Of a stretch of DNA of 32,725 nt, positions 1 through 7,933 are shown one piece after another. The position numbers were made by a program, and so were the translations under genes. The notes under the pieces are model-generated. The model saw only the letters and a list, made by a program, of their open reading frames with translations. It was not told where the DNA came from and made no database searches. Every line of letters starts with the position of its first letter. The stretch's first letter is position 1. The DNA is from Candidatus Choladousia intestinigallinarum (lineage in GTDB: Bacteria; Bacillota; Clostridia; Lachnospirales; Lachnospiraceae), in the NCBI GenBank assembly GCA_018712605.1, contig DVGR01000102.1:1-32725 (forward strand). The letters are read 5' to 3'.

Positions 1-300
1 TGATAAATCCAATGCATTTCCTTGATACGTTCTTATGTTAGAAATCCCAGCTATTTTGGAATTCATAATCTCCAAATTATGAGCAGTGTATTCTAACGCA
101 TCCACCTGATGCCCTTCCTTAGCTAAAGCTATGCTGTATCTTCCGGTTCCGGCTCCTACTTCCAATATTTTCTTTTTATCAGAATCACTTATCATATCAT
201 GAATATATTTCATGGTTGTTAAGTATTCCACCTGTCCGTGATTACTTGCAAGTCGCCCTTCTTCATCATAATTTTCATAATACTTCTCTAAATAATTCAT
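1..300 (-). CDS. Class I SAM-dependent methyltransferase (partial, N-terminal 100 residues)
   Basis: The gene starts at ATG 298-300 on the minus strand and runs off the left edge of the window, so only the first 100 codons are seen. The start has an excellent ribosome binding site, AAGGAGG, at 309-315. The translation begins MNYLEKYYENYDEEGRLASN and contains motif I of Rossmann-fold methyltransferases, LEVGAGTGRYS, at about residues 45-55, followed by an acidic motif II region (VDALEYT). This fold binds S-adenosylmethionine; the methyl acceptor cannot be told from the fragment. It is preceded by its own promoter, a small ORF and a terminator hairpin, an arrangement often found before ribosome-protecting or antibiotic-response genes, but that link is inference. 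It is not part of the kinase operon upstream in any obvious functional sense. Confidence 0.85.
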   Translation of the reverse strand, partial: MNYLEKYYENYDEEGRLASNHGQVEYLTTMKYIHDMISDSDKKKILEVGAGTGRYSIALAKEGHQVDALEYTAHNLEIMNSKIAGISNIRTYQGNALDLS

Positions 301-320
301 TATCAACGCCTCCTTGTAAT

Positions 321-366
321 AAAATAAAAAGCACCGCCAAACAATATCTCTATCGTCTGATGGTGC
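321..366 (-). terminator. Strong hairpin plus U-run in the methyltransferase leader (attenuator candidate)
   Basis: On the minus strand GCACC pairs with GGTGC, then after one A/C mismatch the stem continues with CAGACGATA against TATTGTTTG (several G-U pairs) around a GAGA loop. This gives a stem of about 16 positions, and TTTTTATTTT follows at once (plus strand 321-330). The hairpin lies between the small ORF stop (406) and the methyltransferase SD (309-315). It would therefore stop transcription from the promoter at 591-619 before the methyltransferase unless it is prevented from forming. Confidence 0.8.
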
Positions 367-405
367 AATAAACCCTTGCTATATTCCTATTATGAAAAAC
401 TTTCT

Positions 406-549
406 CTATACCTGCCGCTCATTCATTAGATAGAGAAATCCCATTCCCACAATGCAATATTTTCCATCAGCAATAGATCCAGGCTGCCGGCGGCAGACGG
501 GATTGACATCATAATTATTTGGCTGCGGAAGTCTATAACTATTCTGCAT
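406..549 (-). CDS. 47-aa small ORF in the methyltransferase leader (possible leader peptide)
   Basis: ATG at 547-549, stop TAG at 406-408. It is preceded by AAAGGAA about 8 nt upstream of the ATG. The peptide begins MQNSYRLPQPNNYDVNPVCR and ends in GFLYLMNERQV; it has two cysteines and no signal peptide or membrane segment. I do not recognise the family. It lies about 35 nt downstream of a near-consensus promoter and about 40 nt upstream of a terminator hairpin that precedes the methyltransferase. This position suggests a regulatory leader peptide, but at 47 codons it could also be an independent small protein. Its last codons contain a segment (429-438) that can pair either with the sequence overlapping its own stop codon (401-410) or with the terminator stem (347-354). 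Confidence 0.6.
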   Translation of the reverse strand: MQNSYRLPQPNNYDVNPVCRRQPGSIADGKYCIVGMGFLYLMNERQV

Positions 550-590
550 TGTGCTAATTCCTTTCATAAATCTTATAATAATTGTTATTG

Positions 591-619
591 ATAATACTTC
601 GGAATATGCTTATTGTCAA
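591..619 (-). promoter_or_regulatory. Sigma-A promoter of the small ORF/methyltransferase unit
   Basis: Minus strand -35 TTGACA (614-619, perfect), 17-nt spacer, -10 TATTAT (591-596). It lies just past the kinase stop codon (656), so the methyltransferase unit has its own promoter. Confidence 0.8.
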
Positions 620-655
620 CAAGATTTTTAATTTGTACCGTTTTTTCTCCATTCT

Positions 656-2131
656 TTACCTGCCACAAATTTCCCGGTAAAGTTCATTCATTCTCTGTCT
701 TTTTTCTTCGTATAGGCTGTGAAGCTCTGGGTTGGGAGTATAGCATTTTACCGGTATATGGCCGCAGACAGCGCCAAAAGCATCGGAAATATCTTTATAC
801 ACTCCCATCCCCTGGAGGGCTATCATCAAAGCCCCCAGCGCTGTGGCTTCACTGTCCTGCATACAATACAGGGGGATTCCATATATATCCGCCTGAAGCT
901 GATTCATACGGGAACTGTTCGTAAGACCGCCGCTTATAAACGCCTTTTCAATTTGTGTATAATTTGAAAACAGGTTTATATTATTTTGAATTTCAAAAAA
1001 AATCCCTTCCAGAAGGGCTTTTAAAATGCCGTTCCGTTCTGTTGAAAGAGAAATCTCCGAAAAAACCGCCCTGGCATGAGGATTCCATTCAGGCGTACTC
1101 CGTCCCTGGAAATAGGGAAGTACCAGTTCCCTTCCTACTATATTTTCCAGCGCTGCTAACTCCCTGTCAATCCGCCCATAGTCTGTGTCCCCCTCCCAAT
1201 CATAAAAGCTCCGGCAGAACCAGTCAAAGGCGGAACAGCATGTTATTACATTAGCCTCCACCATATAATGATTTTTCACAGATGAGCAGCCGCAGATCAG
1301 CTTCGGAGACAAATTTTCCGGTATCTGGCTTAAGGGTGCCGACAGAAAAGCGCCGGTTCCCGTGACCAGAGAAAGGCTGCCCTCCTGAAACACTCCCTGC
1401 CCCACCGCTCCGCACTGCTGGTCTCCCCCTGCGGTGACCACGGGAATCCCGGAGGGGATCCCTGTCTTCCGTGAGAATTCAGCAGTGATCCTCCCGCACA
1501 CTGTCCCCGGCTCCTGTATGACACACAGAAGCTTTTCCTCTACCCGGAAAATCTCCAGCATCTCTTGATCCCATTTCCTGTCTCTAAGGCTCATCAGATG
1601 GGAACGGCTTCCATAGGTTGCGTCTGTTTTATACTCCCCGGTCATATAGTGCATGACATACTCAGGGATATTTACGAATTTATAAAGATTTTTCACCGTC
1701 TCGGGACAATTCTCCATGATCCAGGTCATTCTGCTTCCTGAAAAAACCGTGTTTATGCTGGCTCCTGTCCTCCTAAAAATAAGCTCGCTCCGGGACTCTA
1801 AATCTCTGCAGATCCCAGCGTTTCTCTGATCCTGCCACATAATAGCGTTCATCAGCGGCTCTCCCTGCCGGTCCACAGGTATGACTGCGGAGCGCTGTGC
1901 CGTTACGGCAACGGCGTCTACGGCTTTCCCTGCTTTGTCAGAAGCCTTCACGATCTCTGCCGAAATTTTCTCTAAAGCGCTGATCCAGTCTCTGGGATTT
2001 TGCTCCACTCTTCCGTCCCCGTATTTTATAGTCTGGTATTTTACTTGGTGAACCCCCAGTCTCTTTCCTCTCTCATCAAAAAGAATTCCTCTCATGCTGG
2101 ATGTTCCAATGTCAATCACTAATAAATTCAA
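656..2131 (-). CDS. FGGY-family carbohydrate kinase
   Basis: ATP-dependent sugar or polyol kinase of the actin-like FGGY fold (xylulokinase/glycerol kinase superfamily), 491 residues from the chosen start. The N-terminal phosphate-1 motif LLVIDIGTSSMRG, the central AGGDQQCGAVGQG motif with its catalytic-type Asp, the TGTGAFLSAP loop, and the C-terminal ISGGLTNSS and ATALGALMIAL segments are all present. I chose TTG at 2129-2131 because a clear GGAGG lies at 2138-2142 with suitable spacing. The more upstream TTG at 2159-2161 falls inside a terminator stem and has a poor ribosome binding site. The gene follows an Opp-type importer on the same strand, separated by a terminator, so the kinase may phosphorylate a sugar-like solute brought in by that importer. 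The exact substrate cannot be told. Length is normal for the family. Confidence 0.85.
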   Translation of the reverse strand: MNLLVIDIGTSSMRGILFDERGKRLGVHQVKYQTIKYGDGRVEQNPRDWISALEKISAEIVKASDKAGKAVDAVAVTAQRSAVIPVDRQGEPLMNAIMWQDQRNAGICRDLESRSELIFRRTGASINTVFSGSRMTWIMENCPETVKNLYKFVNIPEYVMHYMTGEYKTDATYGSRSHLMSLRDRKWDQEMLEIFRVEEKLLCVIQEPGTVCGRITAEFSRKTGIPSGIPVVTAGGDQQCGAVGQGVFQEGSLSLVTGTGAFLSAPLSQIPENLSPKLICGCSSVKNHYMVEANVITCCSAFDWFCRSFYDWEGDTDYGRIDRELAALENIVGRELVLPYFQGRSTPEWNPHARAVFSEISLSTERNGILKALLEGIFFEIQNNINLFSNYTQIEKAFISGGLTNSSRMNQLQADIYGIPLYCMQDSEATALGALMIALQGMGVYKDISDAFGAVCGHIPVKCYTPNPELHSLYEEKRQRMNELYREICGR

Positions 2132-2144
2132 ATCCTTTTCCTCC

Positions 2145-2186
2145 AAAAAGGACTGCCGCAAGCTTCCCTATATCCTGCGGCAGTCC
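2145..2186 (-). terminator. Terminator between the binding protein gene and the FGGY kinase
   Basis: Perfect 11-bp stem on the minus strand, GGACTGCCGCA (2176-2186) with TGCGGCAGTCC (2150-2160), followed by TTTTT (2145-2149). The kinase SD begins only a few bases after the U-run. Kinase expression therefore depends on readthrough, which would lower its level relative to the transporter or allow regulation. Confidence 0.85.
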
Positions 2187-2255
2187 CCCATCTTAATTCT
2201 CTATTTTATTCATTCACGTCATAAACTCTAGAGTGTGCCTGCCGGCAGTCAGAGG

Positions 2256-3797
2256 TTACTCAGCAAAGTATGCGCCCGTTACATTCAACTGCTCTCCGGC
2301 CAGTGAAAAACCTTCCAGCTTGGCATTTACAAGGGTTGCGTATTCATCCTGGCGGATGGGATAAGTCAGGCACCACTCTTTTGTGAATTTCTCAGCAAAG
2401 GTCTTGGTCAGTTCTTCTCTCTCTGAATCATCATAGGTTGACAGTATCTGGTTAATCATATCCAGACATTCTGTAAAGTCCTCAGATGCCGTATCCCCGT
2501 GATGGAAAACAATCCACCAGCCTTCCAGCCATTTGGCAATGCTTCCCATACTTCCCGACTTTCCAAATTCCAAATCCCAGTCTACCGTCTGAGTCACATC
2601 CGCCAGATAGGAAGCATTGTCTCCTGTTTTAATTTCGACATTAATTCCGATCTGTGACATGGAGTTTTTAAACATTTCCACCGCTGTGGTTCTGTAAGTA
2701 TCGTTGTCCACACAGACCGTCAGGGTCGATCCTTCTGTAAGTCCCGCTTCTTCCATCAGTTCCTTTGCCTTCTCCAGATCCTGAGGATACGGATCTTCCA
2801 TGGGCTCCATAAATTCAAGGGTCTGGCTCGCCACAGTCTCTGCCAGGGTGCCGCTGTATTCAAAAGCCCCTTCCCACATGGCCTGTTTATCAATGGCATA
2901 GCAGATAGCCTGGCGGACTCTTACATCCGCACATGCCGATGATTCATCCAGGTTAAATACAATAAGCTGCTGGTACAGTCCCGGGCAAGTCTGATATTTT
3001 ACATTTTCATATACGCCTGCTTTTACATCGTCAATATCTGACTGGGCAGGATAGAGAATCATATCCACGCCTCCGGTCTGAAGTTCCATCATAGCTACTG
3101 TACTCTCGTCAATCCGGCGGATGGTTATGGTATTAATGGTGGAATCATTTCCCAGGAAATAGTCGTCAAATTTTTCAAAACTCATGGTATCCCCTGCCAC
3201 CCAGTCGGTCACGCGGTAGGGTCCATAACTCGCAAAGGCATCGGAGGTGGTAAAAACATCAAAATCCCCGCATTCTTCATAAGCCTCCTTAGAAAAAATC
3301 ATTCTCTCCCCCAGATCCTTCCAGTTTGAAATTCTTGCTGACAGGAAGCCTATATCAACCGTGTAGTCATCCACTGCTTCAATGTTCTCAAAATCAATAT
3401 TAATTCCATTTACACTGCCGAGAAGATCCGTGTTCTCAATACTGTACACTACATCGTAGGCATCCAGCATCGTTCCGTCATGCATGGGAACGTCTTCTCT
3501 GAGCTTCAGCACGATATGGGTGTTGTCCTCTGTCCATTCATAAGATTCTACGATGGAATTTTCCGTAACATACTCATAGCTTCCAGTCTCTGTCTGCACA
3601 CAATTCAGAAGGGTTGGAGCTGTTAGGCTGGCTACCATTCGTCCGTTCTGCGCATAGCCAATCTGCTGGCAGTCGCCGGCCATGGCAATCACTAAGTTAT
3701 CTTTTGAAGATTTTTCCGGTTCCTCAGCACAAACATTCAGTGCCATGGTACAGGCCAATGCCGTACTTAAGATTAATGCTGCTCTTCTTTTCATCAT
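2256..3797 (-). CDS. Family 5 extracellular solute-binding protein (Opp/Dpp type)
   Basis: 513-residue binding protein for the ABC importer encoded just upstream. The N-terminus is a Sec signal peptide (MMKRRAALILSTALACTMA) with probable cleavage after VCA near residue 24. There is a Cys but the lipobox is poor (LNVC), so lipoprotein anchoring is uncertain. The body has SBP family 5 features: TAPTLLNC near the start, VLKLREDVPMHDG and YDVVYSIEN in the middle, and the VRQAICYAIDKQAMW segment typical of the family. Family members bind peptides, but also nickel, opines or oligosaccharides. The sugar kinase next door makes a non-peptide ligand possible. The start ATG is preceded by GGAGAGGA. The gene is separated from the ATPase gene by a 217-nt gap that is filled by a structured repeat. 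Confidence 0.9.
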   Translation of the reverse strand: MMKRRAALILSTALACTMALNVCAEEPEKSSKDNLVIAMAGDCQQIGYAQNGRMVASLTAPTLLNCVQTETGSYEYVTENSIVESYEWTEDNTHIVLKLREDVPMHDGTMLDAYDVVYSIENTDLLGSVNGINIDFENIEAVDDYTVDIGFLSARISNWKDLGERMIFSKEAYEECGDFDVFTTSDAFASYGPYRVTDWVAGDTMSFEKFDDYFLGNDSTINTITIRRIDESTVAMMELQTGGVDMILYPAQSDIDDVKAGVYENVKYQTCPGLYQQLIVFNLDESSACADVRVRQAICYAIDKQAMWEGAFEYSGTLAETVASQTLEFMEPMEDPYPQDLEKAKELMEEAGLTEGSTLTVCVDNDTYRTTAVEMFKNSMSQIGINVEIKTGDNASYLADVTQTVDWDLEFGKSGSMGSIAKWLEGWWIVFHHGDTASEDFTECLDMINQILSTYDDSEREELTKTFAEKFTKEWCLTYPIRQDEYATLVNAKLEGFSLAGEQLNVTGAYFAE

Positions 3798-3824
3798 TTT
3801 CTGTCCTCTCCTTTTTTATTTATT

Positions 3825-4010
3825 ATAAAAGCCCAGTCTCGGTGAACGGACAGAAGGGAGCACAAGTGCGACCTTCTGTCTGGGCACCAGAGACGCTAAC
3901 CCGTAGGAGCAAGGAGCACGGTAGTGCGGATTGCGAATACGGGTAGGATTGCGGGAGCACGCAGTGCGGAGCAATCCATGGCTTTTATGTGCGGCGCTCC
4001 CACGCATGAA
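3825..4010 (+). repeat. Structured dispersed repeat, copy A
   Basis: The element is bounded by ATAAAAGCC (3825-3833) and its inverted complement GGCTTTTAT (3980-3988), with a short hairpin tail to about 4010. Inside are successive stems: GTCTCGGTG (3836-3844) with CACCAGAGAC (3885-3894, one bulged A); ACAGAAGG with CCTTCTGT (3850-3857/3872-3879); ACCCGTA with TACGGGT (3899-3905/3938-3944), capped by GCAA-GGA-GCAC/GTGC-GGA-TTGC; and GGATTGC with GCAATCC (3946-3952/3971-3977), enclosing another GCAC/GTGC. It sits between the importer ATPase and binding protein genes, inside a minus-strand operon. The strand given is the orientation shared with copies B and C. No protein is encoded. Confidence 0.85.
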
Positions 4011-4014
4011 TTTT

Positions 4015-4989
4015 TTATAATCGTTTCAAATTATTTAATTCCCTGGTCTTATGGCATGCCACGTAATGATTTGGTCTTACCTCTTCATTTACAGGATTTT
4101 CTTTAAAGCACCTCTCTTCCGCATACGGGCAGCGGGAGGCAAACCTGCATCCCGGCTTAGGGTCAATGGGGGAAGTCAGCTCCCCTTTCAGTTCAATGCG
4201 CTTCCTTTCATGGTCAATGTCCGGCAGCGGCACTGCCGAAAGAAGAGCCTTGGTGTATGGATGCAGGCGGTGTTCAAAGAGCTCTTCCGTAGGCGCTTTC
4301 TCCACCATCTGCCCCAGATACATAACCAAAATTTCATCTGAAATGTACTTGACCACCGATAAATCATGGGTCACAAAAATATATGTAAGCTTTCTTTCAT
4401 CCCGGATATCGCACATAAGATTCAAAATCTGGGCCTGAATGGACACGTCCAATGCTGATACCGGTTCGTCGCATACGATAAACTTAGGATTCATTACAAG
4501 AGCCCTGGCGATCCCGATGCGCTGCCGCCGTCCTCCGTCCAACTCATGGGGATACGTATTTACCAGCCGATCGGCCAATCCCACAGTTTCCATAATGCCG
4601 TACACCTTATCCTCAATTTCCTGTGCCGTAAAATTCCCCATAATCCGCAGGGGTTCGGCTATAGACTGAAACAGGGACATTCTGGGATTCAGAGAAGAGA
4701 AAGGATCCTGAAAAATCATCTGCATATTCTTCCTGAGCTCCGTCAGCTTTTTCCTGTTTACATGGGTAATATCCTCTCCCTCAAAAAATATTTTTCCTGC
4801 GCTGCTTTCCAGAAGATGGATCAGCACACGCCCCAAAGTAGATTTTCCGCATCCTGATTCTCCTACGACTCCCAGAGTTTTTCCCGCATAAAGCTTAAAG
4901 CTGATATCATCCACTGCATGAACAAGCCCTGCCGGCACTGAAAAATATTTTTTCAGATTCTGTACTTCTAGAATTGGTTGTTCGTTCAT
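4015..4989 (-). CDS. Oligopeptide-type ABC importer ATPase (OppF/DppF-like)
   Basis: 324-residue ATP-binding subunit of the importer. It shows Walker A GESGCGKST (about 43-51), Q-loop QDPFSSLNP, a variant signature LDGGRRQR (about 150-157) in place of the usual LSGGQ, Walker B IVCDEP (about 171-176) and the switch His in FVTHD (about 208). The C-terminal oligopeptide-transporter extension has the cysteine pattern GCRFASRCPYAEERC plus a later Cys. The equivalent Cys set in Dpp ATPases has been reported to hold an iron-sulfur cluster (family knowledge). I chose ATG 4987-4989, which has AAAGGAG ahead of it and overlaps the stop of the preceding ATPase gene as ATGA, indicating translational coupling. 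A longer reading frame start at 5025 lacks support. Confidence 0.92.
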   Translation of the reverse strand: MNEQPILEVQNLKKYFSVPAGLVHAVDDISFKLYAGKTLGVVGESGCGKSTLGRVLIHLLESSAGKIFFEGEDITHVNRKKLTELRKNMQMIFQDPFSSLNPRMSLFQSIAEPLRIMGNFTAQEIEDKVYGIMETVGLADRLVNTYPHELDGGRRQRIGIARALVMNPKFIVCDEPVSALDVSIQAQILNLMCDIRDERKLTYIFVTHDLSVVKYISDEILVMYLGQMVEKAPTEELFEHRLHPYTKALLSAVPLPDIDHERKRIELKGELTSPIDPKPGCRFASRCPYAEERCFKENPVNEEVRPNHYVACHKTRELNNLKRL

Positions 4990-6017
4990 GTCTTGTCTCC
5001 TTTCATACAGCCGTGATGATGGCACTGTACAAAGTGTCCTTCTTCTACCTCCAAAAGCTTGGGCGGTTCACGGAAGCATTCTTCCGTGGCATAGGGGCAT
5101 CTGGGAGAAAAGTTGCATCCTTCCGGGAGATTTGCCGGATCAGGCATCAGTCCCCGGATGGGCTTCAGTCTCTTGCTGTCTCCCGCCGCATTTGGCAGTG
5201 AATCGAACAGTCCCTGAGTATAGGGATGCTCCGTTCTTTTGAAAATGTGAACCAGATTTCCCATCTCCACAATCTCTCCTGCGTAGACTACCGCCACCCT
5301 GTCGCACATCTCGGCGATAATCCCCAGATCATGGGTGATCATCAGCACGGATGTCCCCAGTTTATTCTTTATCTCATTCATCATGTCAAGAACCTGAGCC
5401 TGGATCGTCACATCCAAAGCTGTGGTGGGCTCATCCGCCAGGAGAAGCTCGGGGGAGCAGGCCAGGGCAATGGCTATAACGATCCGCTGCAGCATCCCCC
5501 CTGAAAACTGATGGGGAAATTCACTGTACCGTTCCCTGGGGATCCCTACCAGCTCCATCATTTCCGCCGCTTTTTGGGCGGCCTCCGCCTTTGAACAGTG
5601 ATCGTGAAGAAGAACCACCTCCGCAATCTGGTCTCCCACAGGATCTACCGGATTCAGCGCTGTCATGGGATCCTGAAAAATCATGGAGATTTCCGATCCC
5701 CGCACGGTACGCATCTGCTTCTCACTGATTTTATAAAGGTCTGTTCCCTTAAAGGTAATGGTACCTCCGATGATCTTCCCCGGAGGGTTGGGAATCAGCC
5801 GTATGATCCCCAACGCAATGGTGGTCTTTCCCGCTCCCGTCTCCCCCACAAGGCCCAGAGTTTCACCTTTTTTAAGTTCAAGCGACACATGGTTGACTGC
5901 TTTACAGACTCCCATATCCTTCGTGACATAGTGAATGGATAGATCCTTTATTTTCAGAAGTGTGTCTCCTTTTTTTAATTCTTCCCAGACGATCTCTTTT
6001 TTTGCCGTTCTGCCCAT
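4986..6017 (-). CDS. Oligopeptide-type ABC importer ATPase (OppD/DppD-like)
   Basis: 343 residues. Walker [10 protein letters not shown] lies at about 58-66, Q-loop QDPMTALNP follows, the signature FSGGMLQR is at about 171-178 and Walker B LLLADEP at about 191-197, then the usual [11 protein letters not shown] stretch. The C-terminal domain carries the cysteine-rich [14 protein letters not shown] segment and a final [10 protein letters not shown]. It pairs with the OppF-like ATPase to form the nucleotide-binding dimer of the importer. Start ATG 6015-6017 has AAGGAGG directly overlapping the upstream permease stop (gap of 13 nt), and the 3' end overlaps the next ATPase by ATGA. The order permease, permease, ATPase, ATPase is standard for Opp/Dpp operons. 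Confidence 0.93.
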   Translation of the reverse strand: MGRTAKKEIVWEELKKGDTLLKIKDLSIHYVTKDMGVCKAVNHVSLELKKGETLGLVGETGAGKTTIALGIIRLIPNPPGKIIGGTITFKGTDLYKISEKQMRTVRGSEISMIFQDPMTALNPVDPVGDQIAEVVLLHDHCSKAEAAQKAAEMMELVGIPRERYSEFPHQFSGGMLQRIVIAIALACSPELLLADEPTTALDVTIQAQVLDMMNEIKNKLGTSVLMITHDLGIIAEMCDRVAVVYAGEIVEMGNLVHIFKRTEHPYTQGLFDSLPNAAGDSKRLKPIRGLMPDPANLPEGCNFSPRCPYATEECFREPPKLLEVEEGHFVQCHHHGCMKGDKT

Positions 6018-6030
6018 ATATTTATCCTCC

Positions 6031-6906
6031 TTACTGCTTCAGCCGGGGATCCAAAGCGTCTCTAAGTCCGTCTCCCACCAGATTCAGCGCCAGCACCATG
6101 GCTGCGATACAGAGCCCCGGGCAGGTTACAAGGTATGGATATTTCATGATGTACTGGCGGCCGTCAGAAATCATGCTTCCCCATTCCGGCGTGGGCGGCG
6201 TTACTCCCAGTCCCAAAAAGCTCAGGGACGCCGCTGTCAGGATTGCGTTTGCCAGGATCAAAGTAATCTCCACAATAAGCTGCGAGGATACATTGGGAAG
6301 TATGTATTTAAAGATAATACGTATATCTGCGGCGTCCGTTGAACGTGCGGCCTCTACATACTGCTGCGCTTTTGCGGACAGGATGGGCCCCCGCATCATT
6401 CTGGCAAAAGCCGGAACTGAGGAAATGCCGATGGCCAAGATGGCATTTGGCAGCCCGCCTCCCATAACCGCCGATATGGCGATGGCCAGAAGGATACTTG
6501 GAATGGAATTTAAAATATCCATAAGACGCATAAGAACATTATCGATTTTTCCTCCGTAAAAAGCTGCCGCCGCACCGATTGCCGTGCCAAATACTGTGGC
6601 AAAAGCAGTCGCCACTACCCCTATGAGAAGCGATGTCCTTCCTCCATATAGCAGACGGACAAAGACACTCCTTCCCAGATTATCGGTTCCGCACAGATAT
6701 TGACTGCCGGGGGCTATAAATTTTTTAGTTATATCCTGCACATCATATCCTTCAGGAGCAATCACTCCGGCCAAAAGGCTCAGTACAACCATAACCAGAA
6801 TAATAACCAGGCCCGCCATCCCTGTGGGATTCCGTGAAAAACGGATCAGCGCTTCTCTCAGCAGGCTGCGCTGCTTGATCTTCTGCTTTGCGCCATTTTC
6901 GCTCAT
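6031..6906 (-). CDS. Oligopeptide-type ABC importer permease (OppC/DppC-like)
   Basis: 291-residue inner membrane subunit. The N-terminus has the OppC-type cytoplasmic lead (LLREALIRFSRNPTGMAGL) followed by the first membrane segment. The motif CGTDNLGRSVFVRLLYGGRTSL is characteristic of the DppC/OppC family (it is split here only in description). About five further membrane segments follow, and the EAA-type loop EAARSTDAADIRIIFKYILP contacts the ATPases. The start ATG overlaps the upstream permease stop as ATGA. The C-terminus DGLRDALDPRLKQ is typical of the family. Ligand specificity comes from the separate binding protein. Confidence 0.92.
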   Translation of the reverse strand: MSENGAKQKIKQRSLLREALIRFSRNPTGMAGLVIILVMVVLSLLAGVIAPEGYDVQDITKKFIAPGSQYLCGTDNLGRSVFVRLLYGGRTSLLIGVVATAFATVFGTAIGAAAAFYGGKIDNVLMRLMDILNSIPSILLAIAISAVMGGGLPNAILAIGISSVPAFARMMRGPILSAKAQQYVEAARSTDAADIRIIFKYILPNVSSQLIVEITLILANAILTAASLSFLGLGVTPPTPEWGSMISDGRQYIMKYPYLVTCPGLCIAAMVLALNLVGDGLRDALDPRLKQ

Positions 6907-7895
6907 GCCTGTTCTCCTCCCTTCTCCAGATCCGCAGCGGTGATTTTCCTTTTTCTGACCGCAGACGCTTTAAAAGTAGCCTTAATCCTGGGATCCACCG
7001 CAGCGTAGAGCAGATCAATCAAAAGATTGATGACGGAAACCGAAACTGCCGTCAAAATAATAGCGGCCCGAAGCTGGGGAAAATCCCGGTTGTTAATAGC
7101 TTCCACCATATAACGCCCCAAACCCGGTATAGCAAAAATCTGCTCAATAATCATTGTGCCACCAAGAGCCATGGCAAACTGCAGGCCCGCGCAGGTGATA
7201 ATGGGCACTAGGGCGTTTCCCATAATATGATGCAGCACTACTTTACTCTCTTTCTGGCCTTTGGCCCGGGCTGTCCTCACGAAATCCTGCTTCACATTGT
7301 CCAGCACTGCCGCCCGGACGTTCCGCATATAGCCTGCCGCTCCTAAGACACCTGTGGAGACGGCCGGCAGCACCCAGTAAGAGGGGCCGTACCATCCGGA
7401 AACTGGGAACCAGTGACGCTCCACCGCAAACCACAAAATCAAAAGCAGGGCGAACCAGAAACTTGGCATTGCCGCTCCTATCATAGCCAGAAAGCGTACA
7501 AATCCGTCTTTCCAGGTGTTCCGGTTCAAGGCGGCGTATGTACCCGCCAAAATCCCGATTGTGGCCGCAACCACCTGGGTAAGAATGGCCAGTACGAAGG
7601 TGGTGGGCCATCTGCTGAAAATTTCTGAAGTTACACTCTGGCCCGTTCGGTACGATTTTCCGAAGTCCCCCTCCGTAACCACACCTTTCAGAAATTTTCC
7701 GTACTGTATCAGCAGGGGATCATTGAGATTGTAGGTTTCTCTCCATTCGTATTTTTCCTCCTCCGACGCATCGGTCCCAAGCTGCAGTGCGGCCGGATCC
7801 CCTGGCGCCAGATACTGCAGGAAAAAAATCAGGAAGGTAACACATAGAATTACCGGGACAATCAAAAGCACCCGTTTCACCATATAACGAATCAT
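6903..7895 (-). CDS. Oligopeptide-type ABC importer permease (OppB/DppB-like)
   Basis: 330 residues from the start chosen here. The N-terminus MIRYMVKRVLLIVPVILCVT is the classical DppB first helix, followed by FLQYLAPGDPA and LNDPLLIQYGKFLKG. The EAA loop is recognisable at RTARAKGQKESKVVLHHIMG, and the C-terminus has IFAIPGLGRYMVEAINNRD. I chose ATG 7893-7895 because AAGGAGGAGG lies just ahead of it; a start further upstream at 7922 would place this SD inside the coding region as Lys-Arg-Arg-Arg-Lys. It is the first gene of the importer operon and faces the LysR gene divergently. Confidence 0.92.
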   Translation of the reverse strand: MIRYMVKRVLLIVPVILCVTFLIFFLQYLAPGDPAALQLGTDASEEEKYEWRETYNLNDPLLIQYGKFLKGVVTEGDFGKSYRTGQSVTSEIFSRWPTTFVLAILTQVVAATIGILAGTYAALNRNTWKDGFVRFLAMIGAAMPSFWFALLLILWFAVERHWFPVSGWYGPSYWVLPAVSTGVLGAAGYMRNVRAAVLDNVKQDFVRTARAKGQKESKVVLHHIMGNALVPIITCAGLQFAMALGGTMIIEQIFAIPGLGRYMVEAINNRDFPQLRAAIILTAVSVSVINLLIDLLYAAVDPRIKATFKASAVRKRKITAADLEKGGEQA

Positions 7896-7933
7896 TTTCC
7901 TCCTCCTTTTCATCAAATTCACTGCATTTTGTT

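Noticed and set aside
2132-2161. Upstream TTG start of the kinase
   Set aside because: It lies in the terminator stem and its SD is weak; the TTG at 2129-2131 has GGAGG.
3825-4010. Repeat considered as a tRNA, T-box or riboswitch
   Set aside because: There is no tRNA cloverleaf with an acceptor CCA, no T-box sequence and no known riboswitch core that I can recognise; copies lie next to unrelated genes.
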